This document shows positions 21,853 through 34,200 of a stretch of DNA of 64,000 nucleotides, in pieces; the stretch's first letter is position 1, and each line of letters starts with the position of its first letter. The notes under the pieces are model-generated. The model did no database searches and was not told where the DNA came from. It worked only from the letters and a program-made list of their open reading frames with translations. Source of the stretch: Rutpela maculata. Its lineage: Eukaryota; Arthropoda; Insecta; Coleoptera; Cerambycidae. The stretch covers positions 187,549,729 to 187,613,728 of the forward strand of contig OW386287.2 in NCBI GenBank assembly GCA_936432065.2. Reading direction: 5' to 3'. The position numbers and the translations under genes were made by a program.

Positions 21853-22737
21853 CGAGACAGACGTTTTAATAATCATGCTTGGAAACATGGATCATCTTCA
21901 AAGCGACGATCTCGAGATTTTTATGGAATATGGCACTGGAAATGCAAAAAGATATATAAATATAACAAAGTTACACATCGAATTGGGGCCATCTTTATGA
22001 ACGAGTTTACCTGGCTTTCATGCATTAACGGGATGCGACTATAATTCGTCATTTTTTTAAAAAAGCAAGACAAGACCCTTTAAAATATTAATGAAAAATG
22101 AAAATTATCAAACAGCATTAACAAATCTTGGAGTTGCTCATAAAACTGGTTTGCGAGATGAAATTTTTGAAACTTTAGAAAAATTTGTTTGTGAAATTTA
22201 TGGTTACAAGAATGTCTCAAATAAAAATGCAGCACGATTTCAAAAATTTTATACTACTTACAAAGCTAATAAGGAAGATGAGCCTTTTAAAAAGTTATTG
22301 AGAAATTGTGATCCCTCTACTTTGCCTCCGTGTAAAGTTGAATTAGACCAACATCTTTTAAGAGCGCAATATATAACGAGTATTTGGCGAAATGCATATT
22401 TGCGATTCCCCAGTTCTTTAACTCCCGACAGAAATGGATGGCGACGAAACACTGATACACTTGAATTTCATTGGTTTGACGGAGACTGTATGCCGCAATT
22501 AGTTTTTGATGCTATTATTAATGAAAAACCTGATAAGACCATCGAAAATGTTACTGCATGTGAGCTTAAATATATTTTTTTTCATAATTGCAGCATTCGT
22601 TATTTTATAATTTATTAAACAAACATGTCTTACTATTGACAGATCATGCAGAGAAATCCGAAGAAGAAGAAGAGTATTCAAGCTCTGACGAAGAGTTCAC
22701 AGAAGATGAAGAACCGCCAAATTCTGACGTTGAATAA
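21853..22737 (+). pseudogene. XPG/PIN-nuclease-like gene of the long-TIR element (N-terminally deleted)
   Basis: One nearly open frame reads TDVLIIMLGNMDHLQSDDL, then HIELGPSL, LPGFHALTGCDYNSSFF, KTRPFKIL, a middle region, LPPCKVELDQHLLRAQYITS, LTPDRNGW and EFHWFDGDCMPQLVFDAI. A GTGAGC donor (22560) and CAG acceptor (22642) then remove an 83-bp intron and join an acidic tail (SEEEEEYSSSDEEF) ending in TAA at 22735-22737. Asp in TDVL and in GCDY correspond in order to XPG/FEN1-type metal-binding acids. Stops at 21998-22000 (TGA) and 22058-22060 (TAA) and loss of the N-terminal half make it non-functional. The shared tail links it to the gene at 11160-12780. The function in the element is unknown; the nuclease call is inference from motifs. 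Confidence 0.65.
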
Positions 22738-23175
22738 ATAAAAATCAAATTTTTATACTTTTATAATTAATCAATTTTAATAAAGCTAATTTTCTAATTT
22801 TATATTTGTATTCAATTATTTTTTTAATGCGCTACATTTTTTAAAGTTAATAAAAATAAAATTCAATTCAAGTAACCAGAGGGTCGATAATAGTTTGCTG
22901 ATTTATATTGGGCATCAAGATTTATATACAATATACTGTACTTTTTTTCATATATAGATAAATATATAAAAATTATAATATTAAAAAAAAATACGATCAG
23001 CAATCTTATAACTACTCCAAAATTTCGACTAGCAACAGCTTGGGTATTGTAAGTCACGTGGTGTTACCCGAGCCAATAGCACCGCAGCGTTTTGGGACAC
23101 AGACAGCTGCCGATATACGCTCTCTCTCACACTGCAACCTACCTATAGCATTGCTCACTCACACTCATACGTAAC
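22738..23175. other. Interior of the long-TIR element
   Basis: AT-rich 3' flank of the nuclease-like gene (AATAAA-type signals follow the stop), then a GC-richer patch (23050-23170) leading into the inner edge of the split right TIR. No separate gene seen. Confidence 0.45.
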
Positions 23176-23191
23176 TTTCTCGATCACCTGG

Positions 23192-24746
23192 ACCTCTATT
23201 CTGTAAAAGCGTGAAAGCACATTCCCGTGAGAAGTGGGCGGAGTTCACTTTAAAATGAATAAAACGCTATTCTGTAACTACGGGAGTGATCACCTCGTAC
23301 GAAAAATGCGCTAACTTGCTTCTACTGAACCTCTATTCTGTAAAAGCGTGAAAGCACATTCCCGTGAGAAGTGGGCGGAGTTCACCTGAAAATTAATAAA
23401 AGTCTATTCTGTAACTAAGGGAGTGATCACCTCGTGCGAAAAATGCGTGAACTTACTTCTACTGGTAAATCGTGAGGGAATCCGTCAGCTCCCCGGGAGA
23501 ACGGCGATCCTAACCGTACTTTTATGACAGTTTGCGTCGGCCAAAAATTATTGTTGTTAAATCTGTGACTCGAATAGACATTGCGGAGTTGTTCATCGTC
23601 AATCAGTTAACAATAATATAATTCTTAGCCAATATTACAATTTCTCTTTTATTTTATTATAGTCATATTTTTTTAAAATATATGTTACCAATAACGAGGG
23701 TATATCCTTACGGAATTTTTGGTCAATAAATAAATTCTAGGTATTACGAGGTCTTCCTGATGCCGAGGAGGATTTGCAAGGGGAACGGCAAGTTGTACTT
23801 CATAAGATTAACCCTTTTGACCATTAACCGACCGAGCATTTATAAAAAGGGTCAGCAAAGAACTTGCCCGTGATATAATCCTTTCATGCAAGCCCCCATA
23901 CGACGTTCAGGAATCACCATCGAGCATAAAGTAAATACTATCACTAAATTTCTCCAAAGGTGGACCGAATAAAATAACAACGGAACACTGAACAGCTGAT
24001 GCTTTTGCGCCAACCTAATTGGTTGTAAATTCGGCTATTCTCGCTGAATCACTTCACGTTCACCACCTATTCACTGCACTTACAGAATACAATCTAGGAC
24101 GGTCGGGTGAGATGCGTGTGATGGGAGCTCTCGCTTCGCACGATGAATGCTCACTCTCCCCATAATTACGGAATAGAGGTCGCTGGTATATCGTGAGAGA
24201 ATCAGTCAGTTCCCCGGGAGAACGGCAATTCTAACCGTACTTATATGACAGTTTGCGTCAACCAAAAATTATTGTTGATAAATCTATGAACCAGAATGGA
24301 CATTGCGGATTTGCTCATCGCCAATGTGGTAGTAATAATATAATTCTTAGCAAATATTACAATTACTCTTTTAGTTTATTATACTCATATTTTTTTTAAA
24401 TATACATTACCAATAACGAGGTTATATCCTTACGGAATTTTTGGTCAATAAATAAATTCTAGGTTTTACGACATCTTCGTGATGCCGAGGAGGATTTGGA
24501 AGGGGAACGGCAAGTTCTTCATAAGATTAACCCTTTGCATCATTAATCGACCACTGAACAGCTGATGCTTTTGTGTCAATCTAATTGGTTGTAAATTCGG
24601 CTATTCTCGATGAATCGCTTCACGTTTATCACCTATTCACTGCACTCACGGAATGCAATCTAGGACGGTCGGGTGAGATGCGTGTGATGGGACCTCTCGC
24701 TTCGCACGATGAATGCTCACTCTCCCCATAATTACAGAATAGAGGT
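23192..24746. mobile_element. 1555-bp TIR element with internal duplications, nested in a TIR
   Basis: The ends are ACCTCTATTCTGTAA and, inverted, ACCTCTATTCTGTAAT, with CCTGG on both sides (23187-23191 and 24747-24751), a 5-bp target duplication. The uninterrupted left TIR of the host element (CACCTGGC, inverted) holds one CCTGG, confirming the insertion. The left end module (CCTCTATTCTGTAAAAGCGTG) is repeated about 139 bp further in. A block of about 720 bp (from 23464) recurs from 24188 with a deletion, including CCCCGGGAGAACGGC and GACAGTTTGCGTC. Right-type ends occur at both 24180 and 24746. No coding sequence is recognised. Confidence 0.8.
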
Positions 24747-25214
24747 CCTGGCAGGTAGAATGTCCCACCAAAATGATCTGTCTTTTTTAAAATATTTATT
24801 TTTAGTCATAAATAATATGCTGTTAAAATTTCGGCGTGCCTCAAATACACCTGGCAAACTTTTAGACCCGACTAAATAATCTGGCTTGTTTATTTTTTCA
24901 CTCTTTAAATATTAAATTTTAAAGTATAACAATTACAGAATGCGTCAAGAATATTTTTTGCAAAAAAAATTCTCTTATTTGAAAATATAAGGGTCGATTT
25001 AGCCCTGCTACCTTTCAGCCAGGTCTGCGGTTCTGTACTTAGATATAATAGGAGAAGTATTGAACAGGTTTTCATCGTGCCTCAAATACCAACCCAAAAA
25101 TATCTAACAGCTCTCGGACTATTAATGTCATAGAACTGTCAATTCCTACAAAATTTTAGTACATCCAAATTTTAAGTAAACCCAAATTATTAATAAAATT
25201 AAAAATCATCCACA

Positions 25215-28199
25215 ATGGAGACTTATCCTGCAAGAATTCAAACAGATTTTATGGGAGCCCCTATTCCCGAAAAAGTTGGTTATGGCCCTACTGGAAAAAT
25301 GGAATATTTTCAAGAATACAGAAATGAAAGTATATCACGTATGAAGGTAAGTAAATATTTAAAATGGAAAAGTTTGTACTTTACTGCATCTATTTCTTAA
25401 CATTGTGCAGACAGTCAGTTGCTAATTGTATGTGGTGTCATATAAAAATATATGAAAATTGAACCACAACGTACTTTAGAGGGGATATGCATCCAGTTAT
25501 ATAAAAGTGAATATGACTTACTTTGTGCTATGGATTCCACAATATAGTAAGGCAGCATCTCTATGGTGATCTCGCCAGTGACCGGACAGTTTTGATAATG
25601 GCGGGCTTCAGTATTTTTTTTTTTAATTAAATGCGCCAACATAAAGAGGTTAGGTTTGAATAAACCCAAAAGTTTAATATTTGTAATTAACCCGTATTCA
25701 GAGAAATATTTTTTATTAAATTTTATGGTTAAATGTGTTTTAAACTTTCAGAATATGCGTTTTCGCTAGTACTCGGACGACGGAAGCTAATTGCCGTCCG
25801 CCTCATTTTCAGTATTGGGCAGGGTCACTTTTAACAGATCCAATGCTTTTTTCAACATTTCTTCGGAATATTTTCGAAATGTCTTTTTAATTTGATTATT
25901 ATTCATTTTCTAGATTAGAAACAATAAAAAAAAAGTCATTAAAGAGGTTCAAAATTAGCGGAAAAAACTTGTGTCCGAGAACTAGGAAATAACGACTCTT
26001 TCTGCAAAGCCAGAAATCGGACATGAATTAAACCAGCCAAGTGAGACATACAAATGTTATAATAGTTGTCCGATTACTGGTGTTTTGCTACGTCTAAAAT
26101 TTACTTGATTATGATGATGAAAGGAAAATGTTTATCAGTGATACGACATTTATAAAAAGATAGACAAAATGAAGTTGAAATATCCAGTATTCGGACGGAT
26201 GTCCGAACACTAGAAAGTTAACTTTTTTATTTACCTAGTCGTCTGACACTGAATTTTAACTTTAAACTATAAGCCTTTAGCAACATACATATGCAAAACT
26301 TTCAAGCAGTAATTGATTTTACATGCATTTTACTTACTTATATTTGCGCACACACCCCAAACTTTCTCGAAACCAAAGGTAGTGATGCTCGACCTTACGA
26401 ATTTTTGAACCCAACTGATAGTTGAGGAAAAGAGCGGGAAGAACTGTATATGTTTGGTCTTTGTCTTATATACGTCAAAGAGCATTGCTACAAAGTCTCA
26501 CTAGGAAGAGACAGATAGTTTTTAAGTTATTTTCATTTTAAATTAGATCGTCCGACCATGGGAGGTGTCCGGCTTACTGGCGAGATCACCCCTACCATGT
26601 ACAATTTTCCTTCCCTCTTAATAGGGAGGTATTAGAATCAGCAAAGAAATTCTTTGAGATTGTAATAAAATTTAAAGATTTTGATGTAAATAAAGCTAAT
26701 ATTTATTATACGAATCGAATACACTGTAGAGTGGACAAAAATGTCGACCAACTAGACATTTATTTATTTTTCACTATGTTGCAGCAGTTTGGTTTTAAAT
26801 ATTTTTCTGACGTGGTCACTCCGATGAAATCCTATAAAAACCATCTTTGAAAATTTTTTTTGTTAAATAAAAATCGAGATAAAAATATGGATAGTTAAGT
26901 GAGACAATTGAAAAAAGATATTTAATTTTCTTCTTAAAACTCCCTACAATAACGTTTTTGGTTCATCATTCTATCTCTATTAAATTCAGAGAAAAAATAG
27001 TTTAAAAATACATCTTAAATTACATATTTTTCAACGTTACTCAGTAATATAATAGTTAACCTATTAAACAAAATATTGTCATATTCGATTCTAAGGACAC
27101 ATTTCATATGGTTATTATGCTTAGACCCAGAGACAAGGCTAGACCAACGGGCTAGACCCTTTTGTTGACAGCATAGCACTGAACTACATATAATAAAGTA
27201 GGTCGGTGGATTTTAGGTGTAGTTTTGTTCGATCTATTGCATATTTTGTGTTGGTATTATTGTCACAATGAAAATAGCTGCAAGTGATAAATCACTTCCA
27301 AACTATTTCGTTTTTTTAGATTTTGATGGGGGGAAGATCTAATGTACCTAAGATCAGAGACTGTGAACAAAATGAAACAATTCTAATTTCGTTCTTACTC
27401 TCGGGAACAAAATAATATAATGACATCAGAAATCTTTATCTTTGAGATCAGAACAAAAATCAGACCTGAAGAATAAAATGCATTGAGAAGAAAAAGGCGG
27501 AAACAAAACAGTGGAAATAGAAATAGAAAAGATGGATGTGTTGACCGGGAGAGCCTGTGATCATTGCTGTCAACACTAAAAACTTCTTGCAGTATTACCA
27601 CAAATAAAAAAAAAAAACAACGGCATATGAAAAAAACAGTTTTTTCTAATAAAGCATGCACAATATAGCTTTCTTTTAAAAATTAGCAAAATTTCTTATG
27701 AAGAATAACTTACCTTCGAAAAATGGCAAATAAAGTTTTTTTCTTGTTGCGCTCCTCCGTTGACATGCTGTATACATAATATATGTGGCTATTATATTTT
27801 TTAATTTTTAGGTACCTCCTTATGACTGGGGTATGGGACCTATTCCTTATACCCCTCATCCAGATGTCCATATATCCGTGAAATCTCTAGACAAATATTT
27901 AAAACTTCCACAGTCTGAGTTTAGTATGTTAGATCCTGTTCGGCAACAAGAAGTTCAAGATTTCTATATTGTAAGACCCATTAGAATTTTAATCATATTT
28001 CACATTAATCACGATTCACTTTTATATGATGTAGCTCAGATTAGGTACACAGCCTTCTACTCATTTTTGTGTGATGAATTAAAGACAACATTTGGATCAA
28101 AAATTATAATAAAACATAGTTTATGTGCAATATGCCAGTTTTCATGCCTCTGAATGACGATCACCCTGTATGATGGATATAACTAAATTGGATAGATAG

Positions 28200-28230
<31 letters not shown>

Positions 28231-31200
28231 GATAGTTTTATTGGTGTCAGATACACATAGTGTTTACACACGTCAAAAAAGTTAATGTGATATACAATAA
28301 AATAATATGACTGAATAATATAAAATTAGACAATATAATATGTAAATATAAAAATGAAATTTAAAAACGAGGACAAATGAATACATTACGAACAAACTTA
28401 ATTAATGACATATTAAAATAAATAAATATATGTACAATATAGTTATAAAACACTGCACGAAGTAATTTTTTGAATAGTGCACCCGAATATACGAGGCAAG
28501 ACTTAATTAATAATGTCGTGGTTAATGTCTAAAAATTCTTTTGTGCTATAGAAAGCATTATCGAGCAAGTATTTTTTTACTCTTCATTTAAAATGGTTAA
28601 CATTCAGTGATCTTACTTCAGGCGGTAGGGCATTGAAAAACTGAATTCCTAAGTAACCAGTGCCGTCTCTAGTTTTAGTTAATCTTAGGAAGTTGGTATC
28701 AAGATTATCTCTATTTCTGGTGCTATAAGAGTGAATTTGACTTCTTGTGTTAAATACACCTTCATTATTTTTTACATATAAAAGACACTGGAATATGTAA
28801 GTGCACGGAACTGTCATAATTTTTAATTTTTTGAACTGTTCTTTACAATCATCCCTATATCTTAATCCCGAAATTATGCGTATTACCTTTCTTTGTGCTG
28901 AAAATACGTTTATTGAACTTGTGGCATGTCCCCAGACTAGTATAGCATAAGATATACTAGAGTGGATGAGGCTGTGGTATGCAGTTGTTAAAGTATTTTG
29001 TGATACTTTTCCGACCAGATTACGAAGTAGGTAAGTGTATGTAGCTATTTTATTACAGACTTGATTGGTGTGACTGTCCCAAGTTAGTTTCGGATCTAAT
29101 TTAACCCCAAGGAATTTAACGAACTCTGGAGATTTATGCGCCCCTAGCTGAGAAAATAGTGCCACTATTCTACTATGCTATTTTACGTATGTACCAAATT
29201 TGAAAAGTACATTCGATAGTTGAGTTCAGTGTATTATGAAACGGATTTCTGTACAATTATTTTTTACGATGGTTATTTATACCTAGTCATTTGATATAAT
29301 CAAATAGGTAAATTATAAGCGAACAAAAATTTTTAATAGTCATCATCGAGAAAACAATTTTGTACCGAAATCCGTTTCGTAACATCTTGAATATCAATAT
29401 TAAATAAAAAATATGTGCGTATATATGTACGTAAGTATAGACCGTTTTTTTTTTAACACGATATGTTAGACTTAACATTTTTAAGTTAGATTTGGTACAT
29501 ATGTAAAACAGCGTGGTAGAATAATCCCTATTGAAATTGGACCATATCCATCGTACAGAGTGATTGTCAGAGGCATGTAAATTGTCATATTTCATTATAA
29601 TTTTAGATCAAAATGTTACTAAGGTTTTTGATTAAGCACACAAAAATACAAGGTTGTACAAGATATCGAATCTGTAATATAGATCAGTGTCTCAAGTTCA
29701 AACAGACTAGGTAGTGTAGATGATATGTCAGTTTTACTGTGTTATTAAATTAAGGTATTTTAAATGAGATTATTGAAACAAATGAAAGATGCAGTTGGGC
29801 ATTGCTAGCAGGAAACACTCATACTTATTTGAACAATAAAAATAAAAAAATATTGGCTGCACTCTGAACATTTTGGCTGCATGTACACTCACCAGCCTAG
29901 AGCTATTTTTATGTTTGCACGCCTACTGTCGCTTAAAGTCGTCATTTTATTTTGTATCTGTAATATTTTTTAAGTGACATATAGATTCATTTAAATATTT
30001 TTATTAATGTTTTAAAGTAAATATACAGCGTGGTACTGATAAAACAACTTTAAAAACAACATATTTAAATATTAATAATAACGAAAAAAGAAAAAACTTA
30101 TACCTATTGTAAAATCTTTCTTTAGACAACTATTTCGTGATTTAACACTCACTTTTTCTTGCAAATTTGACCGGTTTGAACAAACTAATGTATAAACAAC
30201 CTCAACTAACATGTGTTTACTGAATTATAAGACTACCTGACTACTGTCGATTAAACTCGACGCAACACGTAAAATCGAGAAGCTGTGTCGCAAATAATCG
30301 ACAATAGTCTCTCAAGACTAAAAAATAAAAATAGTGCCGATTTTACACGACAGTAGTCTGCAGAGCTTATTTAGCAGCTGACGCATATAAGCGACAGTAG
30401 AGCACAGGCCCATTTGTTTTTTGTCGATTAAAAGCGACAGTAGAGCTGAAAGGGTTAATCTCAGTGTTACCACCTAAAAGTGAATTGTCGAAATGCTAAT
30501 CAAATAGATATTTGGAGTCAGTCACGCATGACTACAAATTTTACTTGTTCCTATTTTATCCTATTTATGAATTATTTAATGTCAAGATTTTCTTTTCTTT
30601 TAGGGTTGTCAGATGCATCGCGATCAATATAAAGACTATACAGGATCTTTACATCCTTTGAACTATTTCAAAAATGCTGATTACTTGTATCAATGTCCTT
30701 CAGATCCAACAAGGTAAGATTTTACTCGAAATTTTAAATAATGTGTTCACAGTAAAAAAGGGAATCCTATGAATTCGAAGTTTTGGAATTTTTTCTTTAT
30801 TTCGATTCCACCCACTGAAAAGAAACTAACCTATTTCATCGAAGAGATTTTATTCATTAATATTTTGTTGATTCAATGATCGAATTCTATACAGGGTGAT
30901 TTACCAAGACATGCGGAAAATAAAATGGTGTACTAGAGTATTCTATGTGGGAAAGCCCCTGCAAAATTTTAGAGGGATCCAAGTTAATTTGGTAATTTTT
31001 GTTGCATTAAAACTTGCAAAGATACATTACTGTTAGTTGTCTGTGGTCAGTATAAAGCAATGAACTTACTTCGTCACCCTAATATTACAAGGTTGTATGT
31101 CATGTCCTTTACACTAGTAACATGCAACCTTGTAATATTAGGGTGACGACTTGAGAAAGAATATATTCGGAGATGTATACATTTCCTTAATTGGCATAAA

Positions 31201-34200
31201 AAGTTAAGCTGGCACGTGCGGTCAAAGTGCCGCGTTTTTTACTTTCGGTCGAACAATCAGGACAACGGAAGGTATAAAGTTTCGCCAAAGTTTGGTATTT
31301 TTGTGTTATAGACGGGTTTAAGTAAATATCTCTTATATCTACTTGTTGCTGTAGAGTTCACTAGCATAGGATCAATGTCTTTTCAACGTATTTTGCTATT
31401 TTTGTAGTGTGATTTGATTAAAACCAAAAATTCACTTCTACCCTCTCCAGCTTTGCTGTCAATCCCAAGTCCGATAAAGGGGAAGGGGAAGTGATATGGT
31501 TGTACTGCGTTACGTCAGATTGGTTAACGTCATTGGCGGCGCGTCATATTTTTTAAATTTTTCATTTTTTTAACTCCTTTCGGTGGGGACAACCTACTGA
31601 TAAATTTTCCGCATGCCATGGTAGATCACCCTGTATATGAATCCGAAACTTCAGAATATTACTTAGTAATTTTGATTTCTACTCCCAAAAAAAAAACACC
31701 CCAATTCATTAACACTATTTTTAAAATAATTTTTCTATAATAATGAGCTTAAACTGGATCCACCGCAAGTAATCCTTTCACTCGGATACATCCTTGAGAC
31801 AAAATTTGACGTATTATAGATGTATATACAGTTCAAGCTGAGATACAGAGAGGGTCACAGCTCTCTGAACAAATTAGTTGAATTATTAGTGTTTAAAAGA
31901 AAAAAAATATATAAATACATATGAAATGTCTGAAGTATCATCTGAGGAAGATTGTGGAATGGTTGATGACTGAATATAGGAAGAGGAAAAAAGAAGAACA
32001 GGGGACAAGATGAATGCAATGGAAATTAATGAAATAATAGGATCAAGCTCACAATCAGAACAAGAGAAACAAAAAAGACCACCAACAAAAAACACAAATG
32101 ATGACAGCCCAAGAAACAGATAAAAATACAACAAAAAATTCCACAAACAACTATTCACTTAGGATGAAAGAAATTGTAAACAAAAATTATTCATCATTGT
32201 TTTATATCAAGACTGGAGAATCTCTAAATAGATGGTAAAAATTTGGGAAGCTGAAAGTGCTAATTCAGATGATGTAATATTAAAAACATCTAAAGGTTAT
32301 TTATTAAAATCAAACACGGACAAATACAGGCTGTTAGCAAAGTTAGCGGAAAACAAAAAATCATTAGCTACAAGGAAACTTCCAACAAAACCACGCTAAC
32401 AAAAGCAATTCCTGAATCTACATATTCGGTAGTAGTTAGCTCCATTGAACAATATATTATTGAGGATACAATAAGTGAGTTTCTAAAATCACAAAACATA
32501 GGTACTGCAAAAGAATTGTATCACGTGCTACCAATAAACCAACTATGCTTATACGCATAATAACTGGATGCCACACCTCTTTTGAATATCTATTAAATAA
32601 CAGATTATTCTACAAATACCGCCACTATTCAGTTTACCCAAGTATCCCACCGCAACCTGTACCCCCACCTTGCAGAAGATGTGGTCAATATAAATCTCAG
32701 ATAACTGCGACGCACCATTAAAATGCGAAATATGCAATGAAATCATCACACTTCAAAGTGCAAAACAAACCTGCCAACAAAATGTCAAGCTTGTGGAGGC
32801 GAAGACCACAAAGTGTGGTCTAGCAAATGTCCAAAAAGACCCACAACACCAATCGACGGTACACTAATGCATTCATAAAACCCCTAAACAAAAAAAGGTT
32901 ATGAAATAAGCGAAGAAAAAACGAAAAACAAAAGTCATGTTAACATTACTATACACGATCTTATTCTTAATACGCATTTAACAAATATTAATAAACCCAA
33001 GTACACCAACAGAGAGGAGCTCTTACAAAAACTTAGAAAGAGGTACATTCAACTCTACAACATAGATACAACAGTGGTTTTTTCAGGCAATCACATGTAG
33101 GTAAAAAAAGTATTTCCAAACGGCTTTCGTCCAGTACCTCAACAAGTATTACTTTATCGAAAAAATGTTACAGACCAATTAGAGAAAGTACAAACTGGGA
33201 GTTCATTATATTTTTTGTTTATTGATGTAGGATTAACAATTTCGGAGATATTTAAGTTTACATTTGGCATCCAAGTGTTCATGAGATAATTATTTAAAGT
33301 GAGGGTTGAATATCTCAGAAACTGTGACACCTGCATCCAAGATGCTAATAGGTAGAATAATAGGTTATTAATTAAGCTTTCAACTGTTTTTTTATTTGTT
33401 TGTAGCATAAAAACAATGAAGTTATGACCGAAACAATGTGCGTCTACACTTTTTTAATAACAACGTCGACATTTTATTACTGTAATTAGCCAGTAATTAA
33501 ACAAAAGGAATTTCAAACAGTGTTTCTCATTAATATATAGCATGACGTAGATGCTCAAATTTTTTGGTTTGTATACAGCACTTGCTTTAGAAAAAAATAC
33601 AGTTTAAACTATAAAGGTATTTTCGATAAAACGTATTTTTCTTTCCCTTTCCAAATATCAATAAATATTAGTTTTATTGAAAAATGGGTAGAGACCAAAA
33701 ATAAAGCTCATAAACTGATAATGAATTCGCTTGTTTACTTATTTACATAGTTTTAATAGTTTCGGAGATATGAAAGTTTACAAATGGCGTCCGAACGTTT
33801 ATAAGATGAAAAATGCAGTTTAAATGTTAAATATCTCAGAAATTGTGACACCTACATCACGGATGCTAAGAAATGAAATGAAAGACAATTAATTGCGCTT
33901 TCAAATTATTTTTTACTAGTTCCTGTAGCATAAGAAATAAAGAAGTTATGACGGAAAAATGTGCGTATTTATATTTTTCTATATAAAAAGGTCGCCATTT
34001 TGTTACTTTAATTAGCCAGTAATTTAAGAAAATTATCTCAAATACAGTTTTTCGTTAAGATGTAGCATTACCTAGATGCTCAATTTTTTTTGCTCATTTA
34101 AAGCACTTGCTTTAGAAAAAAATGCATTTTAAACTTTAAAGGTAATTTCGAAACACTTGGATACCAAATATAAACTTAAATATCTCCGAAATTATTAATC

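Larger units (their letters stand above)
21439..25121 (+). mobile_element. Long-TIR transposon carrying an XPG/PIN-nuclease-like gene, with nested insertion
   Basis: The element begins TAGTAGGAGAGCTGTTAGAC. It ends with an inverse that reads TAGTCCGAGAGCTGTTAGAT, flanked by TTA at 21436-21438 and 25122-25124. The inverted repeats are about 410 bp. The left copy runs to about 21850. The right copy runs inward from 25121 to 24747 and continues at 23191-23176, because a 1555-bp element (23192-24746) has split it. The only coding trace is a nuclease-like gene (21853-22737) starting right at the inner edge of the left repeat, so its N-terminal half is deleted. The right end lies 93 bp upstream of the start codon of the host gene at 25215. 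Confidence 0.85.
28090..29615. repeat. Inverted repeats flanking a retrotransposon fragment (intron 2)
   Basis: The segment about 28095-28185 (CATGCCTCTGAATGACGATC...CCCTGTATGATGGATA) is mirrored at about 29545-29615 (TATCCATCGTACAGAGTGAT...GAGGCATG, then TTATAATTTTAGATC). The arms enclose the LINE fragment and a small MITE. The CCCTGTA tips point inward, so this looks like an old foldback into which the other elements inserted. Confidence 0.5.
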
